From: Lutimaribacter pacificus
GTDB lineage: Bacteria > Pseudomonadota > Alphaproteobacteria > Rhodobacterales > Rhodobacteraceae
NCBI RefSeq assembly: GCF_900142185.1
Contig: NZ_FQZZ01000002.1
Location: 124,001 to 188,000, forward strand
Length of the DNA: 64,000 nucleotides
Reading direction: 5' to 3'
Part shown: piece by piece, positions 1-7,786 of the stretch
Numbering within the stretch: the first letter of the stretch is position 1
Layout: each line of letters opens with the position of its first letter
Notes under the pieces: model-generated
Databases searched by the model: none
Seen by the model: the letters and a program-made list of their open reading frames with translations, nothing else
What the model was told of the DNA's origin: nothing
Position numbers and translations under genes: made by a program

Positions 1-44
1 GCGGGTCGGACCCGCGCAAGGACGGTATCGCGCTGGGTTACTGA
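1..44 (+). CDS. C-terminal end of a gene cut by the window edge
   Basis: An open frame entering from the left ends at the TGA at 42-44. Its last residues read GSDPRKDGIALGY. A hairpin terminator follows directly, which supports this being a real gene end. Too little is visible to name the protein. Confidence 0.5.
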   Translation, partial: GSDPRKDGIALGY

Positions 45-52
45 CGCGCAAA

Positions 53-80
53 GGCCCGCCGCCCCGGCGGGCCTGTTTCA
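53..80. terminator. Bidirectional hairpin terminator
   Basis: An 8-bp perfect stem (GGCCCGCC at 53-60 with GGCGGGCC at 66-73, loop 61-65) is followed by TGTTT on the plus strand and by a short T run on the minus strand. It lies between the end of the upstream plus-strand gene and the end of the convergent sulfotransferase gene, so it probably serves both. Confidence 0.65.
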
Positions 81-878
81 GGTGTCGCCCAGCTTGGCGT
101 GCACCTCGTCCAGGTCGATCTCGCCTATCGGCATCTTGTTCGACGGGTCGTCGAAATCGTATTTGAACAGCGCGAAATCGCGGTGATAGATTTCCTTCAC
201 CAGGTGCATCGACAGGTCGTCGAAATAATCCTCGACCGGGTGCGCGCGTTTCGGGCCGTGACCTTCGGATTCGTTGAATCGCGGAATCTTTTTCAGATCG
301 ACCTTTTTCGGCGTCTTGATCGCCTTCAGGACATCGCCCATCCCGTCGTTGAAATCCTCGGTCCAGAAGATCTTGTCGTAACGCCCGCCGTTCAGGATGA
401 AGGTGCTGACATGGCCCGACATGGCCGACCAGTGAATGTCGGGCTCCATCGGCTTGCGCCAGCGGATCGTGTCGCGCGCAAACAGCAGGAAGCGGCGGAA
501 GGATTTGATCTGGTCGAACTCGAAACCCGTTTCGGGCTCGCCCACCTCGATCCCGTATTTCTGGATCAAGAGCGGCACCAGGTTGCCGCGATAGCGTTTT
601 CCGTTGCGCTGGATGCCGCAGATCTTGTCGAAGAACGAGCTGAGGATGCGGGTATAGGGGTTGCGCACACAGGTGAAGGCATAGGATTTATGCGCCTTCA
701 CATTCGCCTCGATCAGCGGCTGGCTGGCCTCGATCGCCCATTTGTGCATACCGCCGGTGGCGTCGTGAATGTCACCGTCGAAAAACGTGCCGTGATCCGA
801 ATAATACATGATCTGCCCGATGGTCGAGCAGGCGCATTTGGGGACCACGCGATAAACGACGCTTTCACTCTCCGTCAT
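78..878 (-). CDS. Sulfotransferase family protein
   Basis: This 266-residue protein is likely a PAPS-dependent carbohydrate sulfotransferase of the Sulfotransfer_2 type. The N-terminal VPKCACSTI (about residues 12-20) fits the 5'-phosphosulfate-binding loop. CVRNPYTRILSSF (about 70-82) fits the 3'-phosphate-binding segment with its conserved Arg and Ser. I prefer the ATG at 878 because AGGA lies about 7 nt upstream; an in-frame ATG at 899 has a weaker site. No signal peptide is visible, so it would act in the cytoplasm or at the inner membrane face. It is divergent from a GT14-type glycosyltransferase, and the two could build or decorate a surface glycan. The acceptor cannot be told from sequence. 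Confidence 0.75.
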   Translation of the reverse strand: MTESESVVYRVVPKCACSTIGQIMYYSDHGTFFDGDIHDATGGMHKWAIEASQPLIEANVKAHKSYAFTCVRNPYTRILSSFFDKICGIQRNGKRYRGNLVPLLIQKYGIEVGEPETGFEFDQIKSFRRFLLFARDTIRWRKPMEPDIHWSAMSGHVSTFILNGGRYDKIFWTEDFNDGMGDVLKAIKTPKKVDLKKIPRFNESEGHGPKRAHPVEDYFDDLSMHLVKEIYHRDFALFKYDFDDPSNKMPIGEIDLDEVHAKLGDT

Positions 879-1046
879 CCAGGTTCCTGGGAAACCCATC
901 TTGCCTACCGCGCCTCCATGCAGTGCGTCATTTTTTCAAGACGCGTTCATGCTGTTTGAAAAATCCGAATTCGCCTGTTTATTCAATGGCAGTTCATCTT
1001 TATCTAGATACCGTGACCCAGTAAACAGAGGCTTTCATACATTCGC
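879..1046. promoter_or_regulatory. Divergent promoter region, sulfotransferase / glycosyltransferase
   Basis: This 168-nt spacer between two divergent genes is more AT-rich than its flanks, with T-rich tracts near 930 and 975-1015. It should hold both promoters. I could not pick convincing -35/-10 pairs, and no clear operator is visible. Confidence 0.4.
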
Positions 1047-2624
1047 ATGGCCAGGATCGCCTTCATATTGCTGTGTCACAAGGACCCCGAGGCGATCATC
1101 GAACAGGCCGAACGGCTGACGGCGGCGGGCGACTACATGTCGATCCATTTCGACGCCAGCGCCAGCCCCGAACATTTCGACCGGATACGCGATGCCCTTG
1201 GGGACAATCCCAACGTGGTTTTCGCCCGCAAGCGGGTCAAATGCGGCTGGGGGGAATGGAGCCTTGTCCAGGCGACGCTGAATGCCGTCGAAACCGCGGT
1301 TGCGTCGTTCCCGCGCGCCACGCATTTCTACATGCTGTCGGGCGATTGCATGGCGATCAAGTCGGCCGAATACACCCATGAATTCCTGGACCGCGACGAT
1401 TGCGATTACATCGAAAGCTTCGACTATTTCGAAAGCGACTGGATCAAGACGGGCTGGAAAGAGGAACGGCTGATCTATCGTCACTGGTTCAACGAACGCA
1501 CGCAGAAAAAACGGTTCTACTGGATGTTCCGGGCGCAGGAACGCCTTGGCCTGACGCGTGAGATTCCCCCCGATATCCAGGTGATGATCGGCAGCCAGTG
1601 GTGGTGCCTGCGCCGCCGCACCATCGAATGGATCCTGAACTTCACCCGCGAGCGCAAGGATGTCATGCGGTTCTTCCGCACCACCTGGATCCCCGACGAG
1701 ACATTTTTCCAGACGCTTGTGCGCCACCTTGTGCCGGAAAGCGAGATCAGCACCCGCACGCTGACATTCCTGATGTTCACCGATTACGGGATGCCGGTGG
1801 TGTTCTACAACGATCACTACGACATGCTGCTCAGCCAGGATTTCCTGTTCGCGCGCAAGATCAGCCCCGAGGCGACCGAGCTGAAGGCCCGGCTTGGCGC
1901 GCTATATGCCGCCGAGAATGTCGAGTTCAAGATCTCGAACGAGGGACGCAGCCTGTTCAGGTTCCTCGCCGGTCGCGGCCGCATCGGGCGCCGCTTCGCC
2001 ACCCGGTTCTGGGAAACCGAATCGACACTGGGCCGCGAACGCGAGTTGATGATCATCGTGTGCAAGAAATGGCACGTGGCCAAGCGCCTGCTGAATCGCA
2101 TCCGGCAGGTCACCAACATCCCCGCCATCGAATACCTGTTCAACGAGGAAGGCACGCAACTGCCCGACCTCGGCGGCATCCAGTCGACGCTGGGCAAGCG
2201 CACCCGCCACCGCCGCGCGCTGATGCGGATGCTGTTCGACTATTACGACACCGACCGCCTGATCGTCTGCATGGACCCCAACAATATCGACCTGCTGCAC
2301 GATTTCTGCGGTGACCGCTCCACCACAAGGCTGCTCGAGGTGCAATGCCAGTTCACCGACGATTTCCTGACCGGCCACGCCAGGCGCGTGGGCCTTGCCG
2401 GCGAACAGACCCCGCGCGAAACGCTTGAGCGGCTGTTGCCGACGATCCGGCAGGACATCACCTTTGAAATCGACCGTATCCGCGATGCGAATTTCGAAAA
2501 CCACAACCGCATCCGCGAATCCGACAGCCCCGAGGACAACGCCGCGTCGATCGCGCAATTCCTGTCGATCACGGGCGACAAGGCGCGCGAGATCGCGGAA
2601 ACCGAATACCTGTTTGCTGACTGA
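1047..2624 (+). CDS. Core-2/I-branching (GT14-like) beta-1,6-N-acetylglucosaminyltransferase family protein
   Basis: This 525-residue protein starts with ARIAFILLCHKDPEAI, the typical opening of bacterial core-2/I-branching-type transferases. HFYMLSGDCMAI (about 92-103) and SQWWCLRR (about 183-190) fit the nucleotide-sugar and acceptor parts of that fold. The C-terminal 200 residues form a second alpha-helical region; in Rhodobacteraceae such proteins carry uncharacterised C-terminal domains after the GT14 domain. It lacks the N-terminal membrane anchor of eukaryotic GT14 enzymes. The divergent sulfotransferase suggests a shared role in a sulfated surface glycan; this is inference. The next gene starts 8 nt downstream. 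Confidence 0.7.
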   Translation: MARIAFILLCHKDPEAIIEQAERLTAAGDYMSIHFDASASPEHFDRIRDALGDNPNVVFARKRVKCGWGEWSLVQATLNAVETAVASFPRATHFYMLSGDCMAIKSAEYTHEFLDRDDCDYIESFDYFESDWIKTGWKEERLIYRHWFNERTQKKRFYWMFRAQERLGLTREIPPDIQVMIGSQWWCLRRRTIEWILNFTRERKDVMRFFRTTWIPDETFFQTLVRHLVPESEISTRTLTFLMFTDYGMPVVFYNDHYDMLLSQDFLFARKISPEATELKARLGALYAAENVEFKISNEGRSLFRFLAGRGRIGRRFATRFWETESTLGRERELMIIVCKKWHVAKRLLNRIRQVTNIPAIEYLFNEEGTQLPDLGGIQSTLGKRTRHRRALMRMLFDYYDTDRLIVCMDPNNIDLLHDFCGDRSTTRLLEVQCQFTDDFLTGHARRVGLAGEQTPRETLERLLPTIRQDITFEIDRIRDANFENHNRIRESDSPEDNAASIAQFLSITGDKAREIAETEYLFAD

Positions 2625-2632
2625 GGTGCACG

Positions 2633-3019
2633 ATGGCCTATGCCTATGACGACCAGAATATCTTTGCCAAAATCCTGCGCGGCGAGATCCCGAACAACAC
2701 CGTCTATGAAAGCGCGCACAGCCTTGCCTTTCACGACATCCAGCCGCAGGCGCCGGTGCATGTTCTGGTGATCCCCAAGGGGCCCTACGTGACCTATGAC
2801 CATTTCGCCGCCGAGGCGTCGGATGCCGAGATTGCGGATTACACCCGCGCCATCGGCGAGGTCTGCAGGCTGGTCGAGGTCGCGCCGGGCAATGACGGCG
2901 GCGGCTATCGCCTGATCTCGAACACGGGCGAGGCCGGCGTGCAGGAGGTGCCGCACCTGCACATGCATGTGCTGGGCGGGCGCGTTCTGGGCCGGATGCT
3001 GCGGCGGTTCGACGATTAA
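2633..3019 (+). CDS. HIT family (histidine triad) nucleotide-binding protein
   Basis: This 128-residue protein matches the HinT branch in length and motifs. The signature [11 protein letters not shown] (about 106-116) contains the His-x-His-x-His catalytic triad. The N-terminal [17 protein letters not shown] is the usual HinT opening. Family members hydrolyse nucleoside 5'-phosphoramidates and acyl-adenylates in the cytoplasm. The gene lies 8 nt after the glycosyltransferase and may be co-transcribed with it. Its stop codon overlaps the stop of the convergent uraH by two bases. Confidence 0.9.
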   Translation: MAYAYDDQNIFAKILRGEIPNNTVYESAHSLAFHDIQPQAPVHVLVIPKGPYVTYDHFAAEASDAEIADYTRAIGEVCRLVEVAPGNDGGGYRLISNTGEAGVQEVPHLHMHVLGGRVLGRMLRRFDD

Positions 3020-3375
3020 CTGCCGCGATAGGTGGAATAGCCGTAGGCCGACAGCAACAGCGGCACATGGTAATGCGCCTCCGGGTCGGCCATGCCGAAC
3101 CGGATCGGGATCTGGTCCAGGAACAGCGGTTCGGCCCCGGCCTGCGCGGTGGCGCGCAGGTAGTCGCCGGCGAAAAACACCAGCTCGTATGTGCCCGCCG
3201 CGAACTTGCCTTGCGGCAGGATCGGCGCATCGGTGCGGCCGTCCTCGTTGGTTTCGGTCTCGGCGATCTTGCGGTGCGAATTGCCGCTGACCTTGTAAAG
3301 CGCGATCTTCACCCCCGCGGCCGGCAATCCGCGCGCGGTGTCCAGAACATGTGTCGTCAGGTATCCTTTGGGCAT
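3016..3375 (-). CDS. uraH: 5-hydroxyisourate hydrolase (transthyretin-like)
   Basis: This 119-residue protein converts 5-hydroxyisourate to OHCU, the second step of urate breakdown. The N-terminal [14 protein letters not shown] carries the catalytic His region, and the C-terminal [18 protein letters not shown] ends in the family's diagnostic YRGS. A strong ribosome site (AAGGAG) lies 6 nt before the ATG. It is divergent from puuE-uraD, whose C-terminal domain performs the next reaction, so the two halves of the pathway share a 154-nt control region. No signal peptide is visible, so the enzyme is cytoplasmic. Confidence 0.95.
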   Translation of the reverse strand: MPKGYLTTHVLDTARGLPAAGVKIALYKVSGNSHRKIAETETNEDGRTDAPILPQGKFAAGTYELVFFAGDYLRATAQAGAEPLFLDQIPIRFGMADPEAHYHVPLLLSAYGYSTYRGS

Positions 3376-3456
3376 GAATCGCTCCTTTTTTGGGCTAACC
3401 TAGCGGATGGGCGGCATCCGCACAGGCAAAAACGGAATTTTCCGGCTTGCGAAAGT

Positions 3457-3477
3457 GTTTCAAAGATTTTTTGAAAC
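3457..3477. promoter_or_regulatory. Perfect inverted repeat, candidate purine-catabolism operator
   Basis: GTTTCAAA-N5-TTTGAAAC is a perfect 8-bp-arm repeat in the only spacer between the divergent uraH and puuE-uraD genes, 53 nt before the puuE start. Its symmetry and place suggest a dimeric regulator site. No regulator gene is present nearby, so the factor is unknown. Confidence 0.5.
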
Positions 3478-3529
3478 TGGCAAGGGGGGCGGCTGCTTTA
3501 AAACCCATTCAATTGTGAAGGAGCAAGCG

Positions 3530-4942
3530 ATGCCACGCTACCCGCGCGACATGATCGGTTATGGCGCCAATCCGCCCGATGCCCGTTGGCCCGGCGGCGC
3601 GAAAGTCGCCGTGCAATTCGTGCTGAACTACGAAGAGGGCGGTGAGAACTGCATCCTGCACGGCGATGCCGCGTCCGAGGCGTTCCTGTCCGATATCGCC
3701 GGTGCCCAGCCCTGGCAGGGCCAGCGGCACTGGAACATGGAATCGATTTACGACTACGGCGCGCGTGCCGGGTTCTGGCGGCTGCACCGGCTGTTCACCG
3801 GCGCCGGTATCCCGGTGACGATCTACGGCGTCGCAACCGCGCTGGCCCGCAGCCCCGAACAGGTGGGCGCGATGCAGGACGCGGGCTGGGAAATCGCGTC
3901 GCACGGGCTGAAATGGGTCGAACACCGCGACATGCCCGAGGATCAGGAACGCGCCCAGATCGCCGAAGCCATTCGCCTGCATACCGAGGTCGTGGGCGAG
4001 CGCCCGCTGGGCTGGTATACCGGGCGTTGCAGCGAAAACACTGTGCGCTTGGTCGCCGAGGAAGGCGGGTTCGCCTATATCTCCGACACCTATGACGACG
4101 ACCTACCCTACTGGATCGAGGTCGGAGAGCGTGACCAGCTGATCATTCCCTACACGCTGGAAGCCAACGATATGCGCTTTGCCACCGCGCCGGGCTATAT
4201 CACGGGCGAGCAGTTCTTTACCTATCTCAGGGACGCGTTCGATGTGCTCTATGCCGAGGGGCAGGAAGGGGCGCCGAAAATGCTGAGCATCGGGTTGCAC
4301 TGTCGCCTGATCGGACGGCCCGGCAAGCTGGCCGGGCTCAAGCGGTTCATCGACTACATACAAGGGTTCGATGGCGTCTGGACGCCGCGCCGGATCGACA
4401 TCGCCCGCCACTGGGCCGAAACCCACCCGCACACGCGCAAGGCCCGGCCCAGCCGGATGGACCGTGAAACATTCACCGAAACATACGGTGGCGTATTTGA
4501 GCATTCCCGCTGGATCGCCGACCGCGCCTTCGATCTGGAGCTTGGCCCGGCCCACGATACCCTGGCGGGCCTGCACAACGCGTTGGCCCGCATCTTTCGC
4601 AGCGCCAGCCATGACGAACGGCTGGGCGTGCTGACCGCCCACCCCGACCTGGCGGGCAAGCTGGCCGCGGCCAAACGCCTGACCGCCGACTCCACCGCCG
4701 AACAGGCCAGCGCGGGGCTCGATGCGCTGACCGATGCGGAACGCGCGCGGTTCACCGAGCTGAACACCGCCTACGTGGCCAGGCACGGCTTTCCCTTCAT
4801 CATCGCCGTGCGCGACCACGACAAGGCGTCGATCCTTGCCGCGTTCGAAACGCGCCTTGCCAACGACACCGAAACCGAGTTCGAAACCGCCTGCAAACAG
4901 GTCGAGCGTATCGCCCGCCTGCGGCTGGAGGATATGCTGTGA
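3530..4942 (+). CDS. puuE: Bifunctional allantoinase (PuuE type) / OHCU decarboxylase
   Basis: This 470-residue fusion combines two urate-pathway enzymes. Residues 1 to about 310 form a polysaccharide-deacetylase-fold allantoinase (PRDMIGYGANPPDARWPG, VQFVLNYEEGGE, EIASHGLKWVEH), which opens allantoin to allantoate without homology to classical allantoinases. The remaining about 160 residues are an OHCU decarboxylase (UraD): GGVFEHSRWIADRAF, AHPDLAGKLA and YVARHGFPFIIAV are diagnostic and produce S-allantoin. I chose the ATG at 3530 because GAAGGAG lies 6 nt upstream; an in-frame extension to 3407 runs through the operator region. The last codons overlap the GTG of the next gene, which indicates translational coupling. 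Confidence 0.93.
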   Translation: MPRYPRDMIGYGANPPDARWPGGAKVAVQFVLNYEEGGENCILHGDAASEAFLSDIAGAQPWQGQRHWNMESIYDYGARAGFWRLHRLFTGAGIPVTIYGVATALARSPEQVGAMQDAGWEIASHGLKWVEHRDMPEDQERAQIAEAIRLHTEVVGERPLGWYTGRCSENTVRLVAEEGGFAYISDTYDDDLPYWIEVGERDQLIIPYTLEANDMRFATAPGYITGEQFFTYLRDAFDVLYAEGQEGAPKMLSIGLHCRLIGRPGKLAGLKRFIDYIQGFDGVWTPRRIDIARHWAETHPHTRKARPSRMDRETFTETYGGVFEHSRWIADRAFDLELGPAHDTLAGLHNALARIFRSASHDERLGVLTAHPDLAGKLAAAKRLTADSTAEQASAGLDALTDAERARFTELNTAYVARHGFPFIIAVRDHDKASILAAFETRLANDTETEFETACKQVERIARLRLEDML

Positions 4943-5751
4943 CCTATACCTTTCCCCCCGGTGGCCTGCCCGATCAGTCGGGCGATCCCGAAGGCACCGC
5001 CGTCTTTACTCCGGCCTACGCGGTTCTGCCCGCCTGCACGATGCGCGACATCGTTACCAGCCATCTGCCCGGCTGGACCGATACCCGCGCATGGATCATC
5101 GCCCGCCCGCTGACGGGCTTTGCCGAAACTTTCGCGCAATACGCGGTCGAGGTCGCGCCGGGCGGCGGGTCGGACACGCCCGAACCGGACACGCGCGCGC
5201 AGGCCGCGATCCTCGTGACCGGGGGCGAAATGACGCTGACCATCGGCAGCCAGAACCATACGCTGACGTCGGGTGGCTATGCCTATATCCATCCCGGGGC
5301 GGTCTGGACGGTCAGGAACGGCGGCAGCGCGCCGCTTCAGTTCCACTGGATACGCAAGCGGTACGAACCCGCGCCGGGCATCGACACGCCCGAAAGCTTC
5401 GTTACCTCGGATCGTGACATGCCGGTCAACTGGATGCCCGGCACCGACAAATGGGGCACCACGCGCTTTGTCGATCCGGCCGACCTGCGTCACGACATGC
5501 ACGCCAATATCGTGACCTTCCTGCCCGGCGGCCGCATCCCCTTTGCCGAAACGCATGTGATGGAGCACGGGCTGTACGTGTTGCAGGGCACCGCCCGCTA
5601 CCTGCTGAACAAGGACTGGGTCGAGGTCGGCCCCGGCGATTTCATGTGGCTGCGCGCCTTCTGCCCGCAGGCCTGCATCGCCACGGGCGACGAACCCTTC
5701 CGTTATCTTCTGTACAAGGACGTCAACCGCCACCCCCGGCTGACATTGTGA
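4939..5751 (+). CDS. (S)-ureidoglycine aminohydrolase, double-cupin protein
   Basis: This 270-residue protein has two cupin halves (about 75-130 and 185-250), as in the UGHY/AllE family. That family releases ammonia from (S)-ureidoglycine to give ureidoglycolate. The metal-site region is seen in the second cupin: HANIVTFLPGG, then ETHVMEHGLYVLQGTARY. The GTG start overlaps the puuE stop. Databases often label such proteins bifunctional allantoicase/ureidoglycine aminohydrolase. No separate allantoate-hydrolysing gene is present in this operon, so that wider activity matters here but cannot be shown from sequence. Confidence 0.88.
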   Translation: MTYTFPPGGLPDQSGDPEGTAVFTPAYAVLPACTMRDIVTSHLPGWTDTRAWIIARPLTGFAETFAQYAVEVAPGGGSDTPEPDTRAQAAILVTGGEMTLTIGSQNHTLTSGGYAYIHPGAVWTVRNGGSAPLQFHWIRKRYEPAPGIDTPESFVTSDRDMPVNWMPGTDKWGTTRFVDPADLRHDMHANIVTFLPGGRIPFAETHVMEHGLYVLQGTARYLLNKDWVEVGPGDFMWLRAFCPQACIATGDEPFRYLLYKDVNRHPRLTL

Positions 5752-5758
5752 CCCGACC

Positions 5759-6244
5759 ATGCCCATGATTCGCATCGACCCCCTGACCGCCTCTGCCTTC
5801 GCCCCGTTCGGTGACGTGCTGGAGGCCGCGGGTGGGCCCGACCGGATCATCAACCGGGGCTTCTGCGGGCGCTGGCACGATCGCGCAAAGCTGGATTTCG
5901 GCCCGGACGGGCGCGCGGGCATCAGCATCTTCCGGGCCGAGCCGCGCGCGCTGCCCTATACGCTCGACCTTGTCGAACGGCACCCCGACGGCAGCCAGGC
6001 CTTCCTGCCCATGCATGAACAGGACTGGCTGGTGATCGTGGCCGAGGATGCAGGCGGCACGCCCGTGAATTTCCGCGCCTTCCGCGCCGCCGCCGGTCAG
6101 GGGGTGAATTTCCACCGTGGCACGTGGCACGGCGTGCTGACCCCGCTGCACGAACCGGGGCTGTTCGCGGTGGTGGACCGCATCGGCCCCACGCCGAACC
6201 TGCAGGAATTCACGCTCGATCCACCGATCACGGTCGGGCCCTAA
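5759..6244 (+). CDS. allA: Ureidoglycolate lyase
   Basis: This 161-residue protein matches AllA throughout: the start MIRIDPLTASAFAPFGDVLE, the central VERHPDGSQAFLPM, and the active-site-like NFHRGTWHGVLTPL (about 118-131). It splits (S)-ureidoglycolate into glyoxylate and urea and is cytoplasmic. It lies 7 nt behind the aminohydrolase and 54 nt before the permease, in one operon. ATGs at 5759 and 5765 are both possible starts and differ by two residues. Confidence 0.93.
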   Translation: MPMIRIDPLTASAFAPFGDVLEAAGGPDRIINRGFCGRWHDRAKLDFGPDGRAGISIFRAEPRALPYTLDLVERHPDGSQAFLPMHEQDWLVIVAEDAGGTPVNFRAFRAAAGQGVNFHRGTWHGVLTPLHEPGLFAVVDRIGPTPNLQEFTLDPPITVGP

Positions 6245-6298
6245 CCATGAAAAGACCCGGAGGAACCGGGAAAACCCCAACAAGGAGACACAGGGACA

Positions 6299-7648
6299 AT
6301 GGCAGACACCTCACTGGGAACCGCGGAACAGCTCCGCGATCCGAACTATACCCCACCCATCGCGCAGGCGGTGCCGCTGGGCATCCAGCACGTGCTGGCG
6401 ATGTTCGTATCCAACGTCACGCCCGCGATCATCGTCGCGGGCGCCGCGGGCTTCGGGTTCGGGTCGAACAGCCCGGATTTCCCCAACATGATCTACATGA
6501 TCCAGATGTCGATGCTGTTCGCCGGTATCGCCACTCTGTTCCAGTCGATCGGCATGGGGCCGGTGGGCGCACGGCTGCCGATCGTGCAGGGCACCTCCTT
6601 TGCGTTTCTGCCGGTGATGATCCCGGCGGTCGCCGGGCAGGGCATTGAGGGGATGGCCGGGCTGATGACCGGCGTGGTGATCGGCGGCATCTTCCATTTC
6701 TGCCTTGGCACGGTGATCGGGCGCATCCGTTTCGCGCTGCCGCCGCTGGTGACGGGGCTGATCGTGCTGATGATCGGCCTGTCGCTGATCAAGGTGGGCA
6801 TCCAGTATGCCGCCGGTGGCGTGCCCCTGATCGGCACGCCCGAATACGGCTCGGCCGCGATGTGGACACCGGCGTTCGTGGTGATCCTCGTGACCCTGGT
6901 GCTCAAGTTCTTTACCCGCGGGCTGATCTCGGTCGCGGCGGTTCTGGTCGGCCTGATCGCGGGCTACCTTGTCGCGCTGGCGATGGGGCAGGTGAATTTC
7001 GCCAATGTCGGCCGCGCCGCCGTGTTCGCGCCGCCCATGCCCTTCAAATGGGGGATCGAGTTCAACAGCGCCATCATCATCGGCATGTGCTTCATGGCGG
7101 TCATCTCGGCCATCGAAACGGTGGGTGACGTCAGCGGCATCTGCAAGGGTGGCGCCGGGCGCGAGGCAACCGACAAGGAAATCAGCGGCGCGACCTATGC
7201 CGACGGTCTGGGCACCGCCATCGCCGGCGTGTTCGGCGGCCTGCCCAACACCTCGTTCAGCCAGAATGTCGGCCTGATCTCGATGACCGGCGTCATGAGC
7301 CGCCACGTCGTCACTATCGGCGCGGTCTTCCTGATCGTCTGCGGGCTGCTGCCCAAGATCGGCGCCATCGTATCGACCGTGCCGATCAACGTGCTGGGCG
7401 GCGGCGTGATCGTGATGTTCGGCATGGTGGCTGCGGCCGGCGTCAACATGCTGGCCGACGTGACGTGGAACCGCCGCAACATGGTGATCTTCGCCGTGTC
7501 GCTGTCGGTGGGCCTGGGCCTGCAACTGGAACCCGGCGCATTGCAGCACCTGCCGCGCACGCTGCAGATCCTGCTGACCAGCGGCCTGCTGCCGGCGGCG
7601 GCGCTGTCGATCATCCTGAACCTCGTCCTGCCCGAAGAGCTGGACTGA
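6299..7648 (+). CDS. Nucleobase:cation symporter-2 family permease, probably urate/xanthine
   Basis: This 449-residue, about 14-helix membrane protein is of the NCS2 (uracil-xanthine permease) family. The family signature with its QN pair is seen in NTSFSQNVGLISMTGVMSR (about 316-334). The substrate-contact region PIVQGTSFAFLPVM is at about 97-110. Its position at the end of the urate-degradation operon points to urate or xanthine as substrate, by analogy with UacT/PucJ-type carriers; exact specificity is inference. AAGGAG precedes the ATG by about 10 nt. A strong terminator follows the gene. Confidence 0.88.
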   Translation: MADTSLGTAEQLRDPNYTPPIAQAVPLGIQHVLAMFVSNVTPAIIVAGAAGFGFGSNSPDFPNMIYMIQMSMLFAGIATLFQSIGMGPVGARLPIVQGTSFAFLPVMIPAVAGQGIEGMAGLMTGVVIGGIFHFCLGTVIGRIRFALPPLVTGLIVLMIGLSLIKVGIQYAAGGVPLIGTPEYGSAAMWTPAFVVILVTLVLKFFTRGLISVAAVLVGLIAGYLVALAMGQVNFANVGRAAVFAPPMPFKWGIEFNSAIIIGMCFMAVISAIETVGDVSGICKGGAGREATDKEISGATYADGLGTAIAGVFGGLPNTSFSQNVGLISMTGVMSRHVVTIGAVFLIVCGLLPKIGAIVSTVPINVLGGGVIVMFGMVAAAGVNMLADVTWNRRNMVIFAVSLSVGLGLQLEPGALQHLPRTLQILLTSGLLPAAALSIILNLVLPEELD

Positions 7649-7671
7649 GGCACGGCGCAACCGCGCGAACC

Positions 7672-7706
7672 GGGCCGGGGCGGCGCTGCCCCGGCCCTTT
7701 CGTTTT
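7672..7706 (+). terminator. Rho-independent terminator of the purine operon
   Basis: A 10-bp GC stem (GGGCCGGGGC at 7672-7681 with its exact complement at 7688-7697) is followed by TTTCGTTTT. It lies 24 nt after the permease stop and closes the puuE-permease operon. Confidence 0.85.
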
Positions 7707-7786
7707 CCGAGGAGAGGAAAAGGTAACACGTATTGACCTTGCTCCGCGCCCGACGCAAAGTCGCGGCCGCGCGACAGGAGGAACCG

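Noticed and set aside
1101-1113. GAAC-N5-GAAC resembling a LexA box
   Set aside because: The spacing is five, not seven, and it lies inside the coding sequence of the glycosyltransferase.
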